The notes under the pieces were generated by a model that worked only from the letters and a program-made list of their open reading frames with translations, was not told the DNA's origin and did not search any database. Shown here one piece after another: positions 37,513-44,971 of a DNA stretch of 64,000 nucleotides (the first letter of the stretch is position 1; the number at the start of each line of letters is the position of its first letter). Location: the NCBI RefSeq assembly GCF_003572205.1, contig NZ_QXNY01000002.1:868001-932000 (forward strand), read 5' to 3'. The stretch is from Algihabitans albus. Lineage in GTDB: Bacteria; Pseudomonadota; Alphaproteobacteria; Kiloniellales; DSM-21159. The position numbers and the translations under genes were made by a program.

Positions 37513-38675
37513 CAGACCAGCCGCAACCTCCCTGTCTCGCTTGGGGACAGAGCGACGTCGGACCCCTCCCAAACCAAGTAGGGGTCGGGCTTGACCGGGG
37601 CAGGCGCCTCGTAAACCAGCTCGAATTCGCCCTTCGGCGTGGACCGCCCGATGCGTGGCCGCAGATGACAGTGACGATTCTCCGGGTCGACGTGAATCCG
37701 TCCCTGCGGCGCGTTCAGGACGATCTCCGAGACGACTCTGCGCACGACCGAAAGCTCCGCGGACCCCGCCGCCGCCGCCGCCCGCGCCAGAAGATGTACC
37801 GCGTTGTAGGTCGTCTCGGCATCCGCCGAGGTCGGGCCAAGCTCCGGATAGCTGTGCCGCCAAGCTTCGACGAAGGCCTTGTTCGTGGCGCTCTCGAGAG
37901 ACTCGAAGTAGACGCTCGAACACAGGTGTCCACCGGCGGCGTCCGGCCCGATTTCACGCAGTTCGGGCTCGGACAGACTGCAGCTGATGACCGGCATGTC
38001 CTCCGCCTGGTTCAGGCCCTGCGCCTCGGCGCGAGCCCGCAAGCGGCGGAAGAAGGCATAGGAGGACTCGCCGATCAGGTTGTTGAAGATGAAGTCGGGC
38101 CGGCTGGCCAGAATCTGCTCGACGAGAGCATCGATATCGGTGTCGCCGATCGGAAAATAGCGCTCGCCCAGGATCGCGCCGCCGGAGAGCAGGAGGCCCT
38201 CCCGCATGATGCGGTGATTCTCCCACGCCCAGATGTAGTTGGAGCCGACCAGCCAGGCGCGCTTACCGTGGTTCTGCAGCATGTAGCGCGTCAGCGGCAC
38301 GATATGCTGGTTCGGCGCCGCGCCGGTATAGATCGCGTTGTCGCTGGTCTCGAAACCTTCGTAGTGCGACGGGTACCAGAGAAGACCGTCGAATTTCTCG
38401 AACAGCGGCAACACCTCCTTGCGGCTGGCAGAGGTGTAGCAGCCGACCACATGGGTCAGCCCGCTGTCTCGCAAGAGTTCCTGCGCCTGGCCGACGTACT
38501 GGGACAGCAAACCGTTGGGATTGCGGACATGGCAGGTGATCTCGACCGGCAGGTCCGGATCGGCCGTAATCTCCGCAACGGCCAGCTTCGCTCCAGCGAG
38601 CATGGCACCGCCGAGGGCGCGATAGCTGCCCGTCGTTGAGAAGAGCAGACCAATGTCGAGGGGCACCAGCGCCAT
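37512..38675 (-). CDS. amiC: amide sensor/negative regulator (AmiC-like)
   Basis: A 387-residue type 1 periplasmic-binding-fold protein without a signal peptide. It starts MALVPLDIGLLFSTTGSYRA and continues NGLLSQYVGQAQELLRDSG, VVGCYTSASRKEVLPLFEK, LLWYPSHYEGFETSDNAIYTG and GSNYIWAWENHRIMREGLLL. In Pseudomonas, cytosolic AmiC sequesters AmiR and releases it on amide binding. The start is set at 38675: upstream in-frame codons to 38735 are the intrinsic terminator hairpin itself, not conserved protein. First gene of the amide operon. Confidence 0.9.
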   Translation of the reverse strand: MALVPLDIGLLFSTTGSYRALGGAMLAGAKLAVAEITADPDLPVEITCHVRNPNGLLSQYVGQAQELLRDSGLTHVVGCYTSASRKEVLPLFEKFDGLLWYPSHYEGFETSDNAIYTGAAPNQHIVPLTRYMLQNHGKRAWLVGSNYIWAWENHRIMREGLLLSGGAILGERYFPIGDTDIDALVEQILASRPDFIFNNLIGESSYAFFRRLRARAEAQGLNQAEDMPVISCSLSEPELREIGPDAAGGHLCSSVYFESLESATNKAFVEAWRHSYPELGPTSADAETTYNAVHLLARAAAAAGSAELSVVRRVVSEIVLNAPQGRIHVDPENRHCHLRPRIGRSTPKGEFELVYEAPAPVKPDPYLVWEGSDVALSPSETGRLRLV

Positions 38676-38692
38676 GACCGGACTCGCATACG

Positions 38693-38732
38693 AAAAAAGG
38701 CCCCAACGCACCGGAGCGGGCGCACGAGGCCT
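38693..38732 (-). terminator. intrinsic terminator in the amiC leader (attenuator)
   Basis: On the minus strand AGGCCTC (38732-38726) pairs with GGGGCCT (38704-38698), with further inner pairing (GCGC/GTGC), followed by a run of six T (38698-38693). It lies 18 bp before the amiC start codon and after the presumed promoter, so it would stop transcription of the amide operon unless relieved. Confidence 0.7.
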
Positions 38733-38789
38733 CATTGCCAGAAGTATTCTGCGATGACGTCTTAGCGGGTGCCTGCTTCAACGCTGAAG
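38728..38789 (-). promoter_or_regulatory. candidate ANTAR target: two hexaloop hairpins
   Basis: Minus-strand hairpin P1 (38789-38776) is CTTC-AGCGTT-GAAG. Hairpin P2 (38739-38728) is GGC-AATGAG-GCC and shares its 3' arm with the terminator's 5' arm, so the two are mutually exclusive. Both six-base loops have A at position 1 and G at position 4, as described for ANTAR RNA targets. The stems are short (4 and 3 bp) and the linker is 36 bases, so this is a prediction. The AmiR-like protein is encoded in the same operon. Confidence 0.5.
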
Positions 38790-38821
38790 TTCCGGACCGA
38801 CAGGCCCTACGGCACCGAAGT

Positions 38822-38850
38822 ACGCTATTAAGTCGGCAAAGCCGTGTCAA
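38822..38850 (-). promoter_or_regulatory. candidate promoter of the amide operon
   Basis: A perfect -35 box TTGACA (38850-38845) is followed after 17 bp by TAGCGT (38827-38822), a poor -10. It lies about 35 bp upstream of the first leader hairpin, so the transcript would carry the whole attenuator. The rest of the 38851-39121 gap presumably holds the promoter of the divergent maleylacetate reductase gene; nothing else was recognised there. Confidence 0.4.
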
Positions 38851-39121
38851 CGGCAAGATTCTTACGTCCAGGTTTAGATGAACGCCAAGGAGTTACCGGC
38901 AGACGTCCGCTTAGCTGGACAGACTCCTCTCCCTTCCCTCTCGCCGGTTCACAGCGGAGACGACAGCGGCAGAGGCCGACCATCCCACTTCATACCTTTG
39001 CGACATGACCGAGGGATCGAATTGATATTGGATAGCATCTCCGGTTTCTGGGAAGGCTAGGACACGGCCGCGGACGAGACGCGGACCGCGTCCGCATCCG
39101 TGCCACGACATCAGGAAGCCG

Positions 39122-40183
39122 ATGGAAGCCTTCATCTATAACGGCCTGCCGGCGCGCGTCATTTTCGGAGCCGGAACGGTCGCCGCGCTTCCTGCGGAGG
39201 TCGAGCGGCTGGGTATCGGACGGGCCCTTGTCCTCACCACGCCACCCCAGGCGGATCAGGGCAGGCACCTGGTTGAGCGACTGGGCAAGCGGGTGGCCGG
39301 CCTCTTTTCCGGAGCGGCCATGCACACGCCAGTCGAGGTGACGGATGCGGCGCTGAACCTCTACCGCAGCACAGGGGCCGACGGCGTGGTCGCCATCGGC
39401 GGCGGCTCGACGATTGGGTTGGGTAAAGCGATCGCACTCCGAACCGGTGCACCGCAGGTCGTCCTGCCGACATCCTACGCTGGGTCGGAGATGACGCCGA
39501 TCATCGGCCAAACCGAGGGCGGTCAGAAGACGACTCAGAAGACCATGAAGGTGCTGCCTGAGACCGTCATCTACGACGTCGAGCACACTCTCACCTTGCC
39601 GGCGACCATGACGGTTACCTCGGGGTTGAACGCTATCGCTCACGCCGTCGAGGCGCTTTATGCCGAGGAGGCGAACCCGGTTCTTTCCCTGATGGCGGAA
39701 GAGGGAATCGCCAAGCTCTTTACGGCGCTGCCCCGTATCGCAAGCGCGCCGCATAGCGTTGCAGCACGGTCGGATGCGCTCTATGGAGCGTGGCTCTGCG
39801 CCTTGTGTCTGGGGTCGGGTGGCGTGGCGCTTCACCACAAACTCTGCCACGTTCTGGGCGGATCGTTCGATCTGCCCCATGCCGAGACCCATACGATCGT
39901 CTTGCCCCACGCCCTAGCCTACAACGCGCCGGAGATCGCGGAGCCGATGACGCGCTTGCGTCGCGCAACCGGATCCGAGACTCCCGCAGCAGCCTTTTAC
40001 GACCTCGCGCGAGCCGGGGGAGCGCCGGTCGCACTGCGCGATATCGGCATGCCGGAAGACGGCATCGACCGCGCCGTCGCCAGCGCCTTGAGAGCTCCCT
40101 ATTTCAACCCCCGCCCACTCGAGGCCGAGGGATTGACAGGCCTTCTCAAAGCCGCCTGGGCCGGCAACCGACCCGAGATTTGA
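39122..40183 (+). CDS. macA: maleylacetate reductase
   Basis: A 353-residue iron-type alcohol dehydrogenase superfamily enzyme. It reduces maleylacetate (or 2-chloromaleylacetate) to 3-oxoadipate with NAD(P)H, as TfdF/ClcE do. Motifs: FIYNGLPARVIFGAGTVAALP at the N-terminus in pieces, VVAIGGGSTIGLGKAIAL for NAD(P), VLPTSYAGSEMTPIIGQTE, NAIAHAVEALYAEEANP and GVALHHKLCHVLGGSFDLPHAETH for the active site. SYAGSEMTPI and LHHKLCHVLGG are specific to maleylacetate reductases. It is separated by a convergent gap from the monooxygenase gene but completes the same pathway. Confidence 0.92.
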   Translation: MEAFIYNGLPARVIFGAGTVAALPAEVERLGIGRALVLTTPPQADQGRHLVERLGKRVAGLFSGAAMHTPVEVTDAALNLYRSTGADGVVAIGGGSTIGLGKAIALRTGAPQVVLPTSYAGSEMTPIIGQTEGGQKTTQKTMKVLPETVIYDVEHTLTLPATMTVTSGLNAIAHAVEALYAEEANPVLSLMAEEGIAKLFTALPRIASAPHSVAARSDALYGAWLCALCLGSGGVALHHKLCHVLGGSFDLPHAETHTIVLPHALAYNAPEIAEPMTRLRRATGSETPAAAFYDLARAGGAPVALRDIGMPEDGIDRAVASALRAPYFNPRPLEAEGLTGLLKAAWAGNRPEI

Positions 40184-40245
40184 GACAACCTTTCGGCCTC
40201 GTCTCTTTCGGATTCCCGCAAAGTCCGGGAAAAATCTGGGGCGAT

Positions 40246-40294
40246 CTAGAGCGCGATTCAGGTCTCAGGCGGAAGCGCTTCGCTTCCGCCTGAG
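40246..40294 (+). repeat. short dispersed repeat, copy 3, with perfect hairpin
   Basis: It starts TAGAGCGCGATTCAGG and contains CTCAGGCGGAAGCG (40264-40277), which pairs perfectly over 14 bp with CGCTTCCGCCTGAG (40281-40294) around a CTT loop. It lies in the convergent gap between macA and the monooxygenase gene and could act as a terminator or transcript-end stabiliser for both, although it has no T-run. The left part aligns with copies at 16089 and 29806. Confidence 0.65.
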
Positions 40295-40363
40295 GTGTGA
40301 ACCCCCCTCCGACTTTATGAGAGAGCAGGATCGCTGCCTCGAAAACGGATCGCTTCGCCGCCG

Positions 40364-42226
40364 CTACTCCGCGGCCGGTCTCTGGGCAGCCGTTTTCCGT
40401 GCGGCCACTTTCCGCGCCGTCCTTTTCTGCACAGCCGGTTTCCGCCTGGCGGATTTTCGCGCCACCGCCGAACGGCCGAGGAGCCGGGACAGAGCGGCGA
40501 CCAGGTCGTCCACCGCGCTGGCGGTGATCGCTTGTTGGCGCCAAGCGACATGGAAGTCCGGGCGAACCAGCAGTGCGCCACTGTCGCGCGTGCCCCGGAT
40601 CCGAGCGAACTCCCCGTAGTGGTCCTCATACGGCTGGCCGGGACCGATTACTTGAACCGTTACCTCGACACCGAGCGATGCCTTGACGGCGGTCGCCGCC
40701 TGCAGCCACCCCTCGCCGCCCGTGCCGGTCAACAAGGTAAAGCGGCCCTTGCCGCAAAGGTCCTTGGTCGAGATCCGGTGCCCTCCCGGCCCGTAAACCC
40801 AGGCATGCGGAAGCGGCGCTCCAGGACGGGCCGAGGCTTGGTGATAGAGTTCTTCGTCGCGAAAGGTCTCGGGGTCCGAGCCATCGGGCAGAATCGCCGC
40901 GCTCTCGTACCGTTGATTCATTTCGACGCCGTGGGCGTTGTACACATAGTCCGTGCCCGAGATGGCGGCACGAAGAGCGGCGCGTTGCCGTTCGGCTTTA
41001 TCGGTCGACTCGCGGCGCGCCGCCATATTGGCATACATCTCCTCAGGCGTTTTCGCGCCGATCAGGCCGAGTGCCTTGGCCACCGGCGGAAAGTCGCCGA
41101 GCGATCTGTTGGCGCGCCCAACGATCTGCTTCGCGACGGGCGCCCTTTCCGCCGTATAACTATCGAGCAGGCTCTCATCCGCCTCTCCCCGCAGCACCAT
41201 CGCGATCTTCCATGCGAGATTGAAGCTGTCCTGGATGGAGGTGTTGGAGCCGAGACCGTTGGTCGGCGGATGCCGATGAATCGCATCGCCCGCGCAGAAG
41301 ACCCGCCCCTCATGCAGGCGAGTCGCATACATGTCGTTAACCGTCCAGGTCGAGGTTGCCTCGATATTTACCGGGACGCTGTCGTCGCCGATCAGCCTGT
41401 GGACGATCTTGGTGGCGAAGGTCTCGTCGATCTCCGGCGGACCAGCCTCGACGTCATAGCCCCAGATCGCCAGCCACTTGGTCCAGGGGCGTACCATGCG
41501 GACGACCCCGATACCGAGACCGCCGATGTCGGAGCCTGGCTGAATCACCCAGTAAAGAACGCTCGGCCGGTGTGCGACGTAGTGCGTCAGGTCGGCCTCG
41601 AAGACCATATTGATTGAGCCCGAAAGCCCCATCTGTCCCTCCAGAGGCAGGCCAAGATCCCGGAGCACCTGGCTGTTCGCACCATCCGCCCCGATCAGGT
41701 ACTTTGAGCGGACGGAGAACTCCGCGCCTGTCAGGCGGTCGCGGAGCCGTGTGGTCACACCGCCGGCGTCCTGCTGGTGGCTGAGGTACTCGGTATCGAA
41801 GCGGACCATGGCGCCCTGGAGAGCGGCCTGTTTGACCAGAAGCGGTTCGAGCAGGTTCTGAGGGATATCGCACATCGACGTCGGCGAAGCCTCCTCGTAG
41901 TCGGCTTTGCGGCGGACGTCGGTACCCCAGGTGCGGATCCGGCCGAACTCCTCACCCGCGAGCGAAGCGCAGAAGGTGTTCTCGCCCATCAGGTCGTTGG
42001 GCACGGCATACTTCCAGACCTCGTCCTCCAGCCCCAGATCGCGGATGACCTCCATTGTGCGCTGGTTGGTGATGTGGGCGCGAGGCGTGCGCGCGGTCCA
42101 GCCGAATTTGTTGACCACGAGCGTGTCGACGCCGTAGCCGGCCAGCAGGGCGGCCGCGGAAGCGCCGGCGGGCCCGGTACCGACGATCAGTACCTCGGTT
42201 TCACTGTGTCTTTCCTCCGACATCAC
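40364..42226 (-). CDS. tfdB: FAD-dependent phenol monooxygenase (2,4-dichlorophenol 6-monooxygenase/TfdB-like)
   Basis: A 620-residue class A flavoprotein hydroxylase. FAD fold VLIVGTGPAGASAAALLAGYG (residues 11-31, in pieces), then TPRAHITNQRTMEVIRDLGL, NDLMGENTFCASLAGEE, the DG motif LIGADGANSQVLRDL, HRPSVLYWVIQPGS and GDAIHRHPPTNGLGSNTS near residue 310. These segments closely follow TfdB-type hydroxylases that convert (chloro)phenols to catechols with NADPH. The last 35 residues are a K/R/A-rich tail (RKSARRKPAVQKRTARK...) absent from the core enzyme. It is the last of a minus-strand run LysR-dioxygenase-hydrolase-monooxygenase. Native substrate (phenol, halophenol, resorcinol) is unknown. 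Confidence 0.88.
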   Translation of the reverse strand: MMSEERHSETEVLIVGTGPAGASAAALLAGYGVDTLVVNKFGWTARTPRAHITNQRTMEVIRDLGLEDEVWKYAVPNDLMGENTFCASLAGEEFGRIRTWGTDVRRKADYEEASPTSMCDIPQNLLEPLLVKQAALQGAMVRFDTEYLSHQQDAGGVTTRLRDRLTGAEFSVRSKYLIGADGANSQVLRDLGLPLEGQMGLSGSINMVFEADLTHYVAHRPSVLYWVIQPGSDIGGLGIGVVRMVRPWTKWLAIWGYDVEAGPPEIDETFATKIVHRLIGDDSVPVNIEATSTWTVNDMYATRLHEGRVFCAGDAIHRHPPTNGLGSNTSIQDSFNLAWKIAMVLRGEADESLLDSYTAERAPVAKQIVGRANRSLGDFPPVAKALGLIGAKTPEEMYANMAARRESTDKAERQRAALRAAISGTDYVYNAHGVEMNQRYESAAILPDGSDPETFRDEELYHQASARPGAPLPHAWVYGPGGHRISTKDLCGKGRFTLLTGTGGEGWLQAATAVKASLGVEVTVQVIGPGQPYEDHYGEFARIRGTRDSGALLVRPDFHVAWRQQAITASAVDDLVAALSRLLGRSAVARKSARRKPAVQKRTARKVAARKTAAQRPAAE

Positions 42227-42367
42227 TGTCCTCCCTCGGTTTCTTTGGCTTGCGATGCTTTTTATCGTTGCGTTTTGGCCACGGCCATTCCTCGACCAGC
42301 GCCGGGCGGTCGGCGCGGATCGGTTCGTGAACGGCGACTCAGGCGATAGCTGCGGCGGTGACCGCGT

Positions 42368-43075
42368 TCAGGTGAACTCGGGCGCCAGAACCGTCTCCGC
42401 AATGGCGAAGGCAGCCTCGGCATTGGCTCGCTTGGCGGCGTCATCGCTGTCGAGGTCCGCGAGAAACCCATGACCCGAACCCTCGAAGACATGCAGGTCG
42501 ATCGCCGGGTTCTTCGCCGCAACGGCACACAGGTTTGCCGTCACCTCCGGACCGAGCGACGGGTCGTTGTTGCCGATCAGCACGCTGTGCTTCGCCGAGA
42601 CGCCATCGAGATACTCGAAGGGGACCTGCAGCGGGTCGTCGTTCGGCAAACCTTGCGGGAAGGGATAGAAGGCAACCATGCGACCCGAGTACCCGCGTCT
42701 CGCCAGCTCGAAAATATACAAGCCGCCAAGGCAGAAACCGAGCACGCCCCCGATCTCCTCACGCTCGAGAAAGGCTTCGAGGGCCTCCACGTAAGCTCGG
42801 TCTCGCAGCTTGTGGCGCCGTTCGAACGCGGCCTCGCGGGTCATCTCGGGCAAGGCACCCAGGGCGTGGAAGGGATTCATCAGATAGACGTGCAACCCCT
42901 GCCCCGCGAAGTACGTCGCGAGGCCCTTGTAGAAGGGGTTACAGCCGTAGATGTCCGGCAGGATCGCCAAGCGCGGGCTACCCTCCTGCCCGAAGCTGAA
43001 GCCGTGAAGCGCCCCCTCGAAGGGCGCTCCTTCATTCGGCGTCGGAAAACGGCTGCTCGGCTTGCCGTGACACAT
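42368..43075 (-). CDS. dienelactone hydrolase family protein
   Basis: A 235-residue alpha/beta hydrolase with Cys nucleophile in GVLGFCLGGLYIFE (about residue 115), Asp in IGNNDPSLGPEV and His in GSGHGFLADLDSD. This is the Cys-Asp-His triad of dienelactone hydrolases (ClcD/TfdE), which open (chloro)dienelactone to maleylacetate. The oxyanion-side segment is LPDIYGCNPFYKGLA; where classical enzymes have Glu (xEIFGxN), this one has Asp. It is 20 bp downstream of the dioxygenase gene on the same strand and fits the pathway position between cycloisomerase and MacA. Confidence 0.85.
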   Translation of the reverse strand: MCHGKPSSRFPTPNEGAPFEGALHGFSFGQEGSPRLAILPDIYGCNPFYKGLATYFAGQGLHVYLMNPFHALGALPEMTREAAFERRHKLRDRAYVEALEAFLEREEIGGVLGFCLGGLYIFELARRGYSGRMVAFYPFPQGLPNDDPLQVPFEYLDGVSAKHSVLIGNNDPSLGPEVTANLCAVAAKNPAIDLHVFEGSGHGFLADLDSDDAAKRANAEAAFAIAETVLAPEFT

Positions 43076-43095
43076 GATGACTTACTCCGCAGGAA

Positions 43096-43869
43096 CTACT
43101 CGGCAGCTTGGGCCGCCGCCACCGCCGGGTCGAGCTTGAAGTCGACTTTCATCACCCGCAAGTCATCTTCGTAGTCCTCCGACACGACGAATTCTTTGCC
43201 ACCGCCGTTGCAGCAATCGTCCTCGATGTACTTGCCGCCCTCGAAATAGGCTTGGCTGATCAGGTCGCGGTAGCCCTCCGCATGGACCCAGTAGTGGACG
43301 TGCGCCGGGCGCCAGGAATGGCCGTTCATATATGTCTCGAGAAGCGCGCCGGTCGGACCTTGGTTTGGGATCTGGTAGGGGACAGGCATGATCGAGCGAA
43401 CCTCGTACCGGCCGTCCTTGTCCGTGGTGATCTTGCCCCGATAAAATTCGAGTGGGATGTCGCCATGCACACCCGAGTAACGTCCCTCGGGCGTGGAGTG
43501 CCACACGTCGATGACCGCGCCGGCGACTGGCCGACCGTTCAGGTCGGTGACGCTGCCGCGCAGTACCATGCGGGGCTGATCTTTATCTTCGTCCCGGATT
43601 GCCAGCGTCTCTTCGACGTGGGGCGCACCCTCACGGAAATAGGGACCTTGGATCGCCGCATGGCTGCCCTTGCGGTTACGGTTTTCAATCTCGACAATCG
43701 TCGAGTTCAGAAAGACGTCGATCAGCAAGGGAAGTTCCTTCGCCTCCTGCGTCTTGATCATGTGACCCACGCCGGCTCGGTATTCGCCGAACGTCACTTC
43801 ATGCTTACGCAGAACGTCGCGGACGGCCTCCACGATGTCCATTGTGATGGCTTCTACCCGGTTGCTCAT
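43096..43869 (-). CDS. tfdC: intradiol dioxygenase, chlorocatechol 1,2-dioxygenase type
   Basis: A 257-residue Fe(III) ring-cleavage enzyme turning (chloro)catechol into (chloro)muconate. Iron ligands are visible as Tyr in TPEGRYSGVH, Tyr in MPVPYQIPNQGPTG, and two His in WRPAHVHYWV. The N-terminal helical dimerisation part starts EAITMDIVEAVRDVLRKHE. Length and segments such as AGAVIDVWHSTPEGRYSG, FEGGKYIEDDCCNGG and IQGPYFREGAP match the ClcA/TfdC branch (about 255-260 residues) better than the longer CatA enzymes (about 300). A hydroxyquinol 1,2-dioxygenase is the main alternative. GGGAGGAGAG precedes the ATG. Confidence 0.88.
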   Translation of the reverse strand: MSNRVEAITMDIVEAVRDVLRKHEVTFGEYRAGVGHMIKTQEAKELPLLIDVFLNSTIVEIENRNRKGSHAAIQGPYFREGAPHVEETLAIRDEDKDQPRMVLRGSVTDLNGRPVAGAVIDVWHSTPEGRYSGVHGDIPLEFYRGKITTDKDGRYEVRSIMPVPYQIPNQGPTGALLETYMNGHSWRPAHVHYWVHAEGYRDLISQAYFEGGKYIEDDCCNGGGKEFVVSEDYEDDLRVMKVDFKLDPAVAAAQAAE

Positions 43870-43960
43870 ATCTCTCCTCCCTTAGCGTCGCTTACGTTGG
43901 TCGACGTCATCAGGATGGAAGCGGTGCCGCTTGCGCTCCAATACTTTTGCGGAGATCGAC

Positions 43961-44869
43961 TTATACGGGAACGGTATTGCCTTTCGAACCGAAGGACAGG
44001 GCTCTGATGGACTTGAGAAATTCCACCAGCACCGGCGCCCGGTCGGCCTCGGAGAAAACGCAGTTCACCGGTGCCTTGATTGGGCAATTCGCAATCCGGA
44101 CGAAGCGGAGCGTCGGGAATCTCAGCGCGCCAATCGCCTCGGGCACGATCGCGCAGCGATTTCCCGTCGCGATGAGGGCAAGCGCCGCCGTCGAGTCCGA
44201 CGCGATGCTGTCGACCTGGACATCGATGCCTTCTTGCCGGAAGACGCCGATCACCTCGTCGGCGAAGCTGGGGCGGTCGCCGGACGGGAAAAGCACGAGC
44301 GGCAGTTCGGCGATCTCGTCCAGCGAAACCTCTGTCCGTACCGAAAGCGGAAGGTCCTGCGGCACAGCGACATAGAGATCCTCTTCCGCAAGTTTCTCGA
44401 TCCGGATCCCAGGTGACTGATTGTAGTAGCGGCCGAAGCCCACATGGATGCGGCCTTCGCGCAGCGCCGCGATCTGGTCCTTCTTGCCCATGCGAACGAG
44501 CGAGACGTCGGTCGCCGGCTGACTTCGCCGAAACGCCCGGAGCGCCAGCGGCACGGCTCGATAGACCGGCGACCCGAAAAACGCGACATCGAGGCGCCCG
44601 ATCTCGCCCCGGTCGGCGGCCCGCGAGCGTTCCGCCGCGCGTTCGACTTGGGCCAGCACGCGGCGCGCATCCTCGAAGAAGAGCCGACCCGCCTCGGTCA
44701 TCTCCACGCCCTTGGGCGTTCGAACCAGGAGTTGAACGCCCAGTTCGGTTTCCAAGGCTTGAATCTGTCGGCTGACCGGCGGCTGCGAGATATGCAGCTT
44801 GTCCGCTGCGCGACCGATGTTGCCCTCTTCGGCGACGGCGACGAAATATCTGAGCTGGCGGAACTCCAT
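43961..44869 (-). CDS. LysR-type regulator (CatR/CbnR/TfdR-like)
   Basis: A 302-residue LysR protein beginning MEFRQLRYFVAVAEEGNIGR, with HTH ADKLHISQPPVSRQIQALE and the effector domain from about residue 90. MEFRQLRYFVAVAEE and LHISQPPVSRQIQ are hallmarks of CatR/CbnR regulators of (chloro)catechol operons, which respond to muconates. The ATG at 44869 is preferred to one 8 codons upstream. It is divergent from the cycloisomerase gene and upstream of the dioxygenase on its own strand, so it can control both arms. A dyad for binding lies at 44910-44922. Confidence 0.9.
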   Translation of the reverse strand: MEFRQLRYFVAVAEEGNIGRAADKLHISQPPVSRQIQALETELGVQLLVRTPKGVEMTEAGRLFFEDARRVLAQVERAAERSRAADRGEIGRLDVAFFGSPVYRAVPLALRAFRRSQPATDVSLVRMGKKDQIAALREGRIHVGFGRYYNQSPGIRIEKLAEEDLYVAVPQDLPLSVRTEVSLDEIAELPLVLFPSGDRPSFADEVIGVFRQEGIDVQVDSIASDSTAALALIATGNRCAIVPEAIGALRFPTLRFVRIANCPIKAPVNCVFSEADRAPVLVEFLKSIRALSFGSKGNTVPV

Positions 44870-44909
44870 GGAACCCCCATACCGCATCGGCATGACACGT
44901 TGCCTGCAA

Positions 44910-44922
44910 CGGTATTTTACCG
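44910..44922. promoter_or_regulatory. candidate LysR operator between regulator and cycloisomerase genes
   Basis: CGGTA-TTT-TACCG is a perfect 5-3-5 dyad, with ATACCG 32 bases to its left (44879-44884). It lies in the 102-bp divergent region, where CatR/CbnR-type regulators bind. The spacing is not the canonical T-N11-A, so the exact site remains a guess. Confidence 0.4.
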
Positions 44923-44971
44923 CAAGCCCCGGGTCTTGCTAAGCCGGAGGCCGCAGAGAAGGGAGTCCGAC

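Noticed and set aside
38675-38735. Twenty-codon N-terminal extension of AmiC
   Set aside because: These codons coincide with the terminator hairpin and T-run, have no counterpart in AmiC proteins and precede a good ATG.
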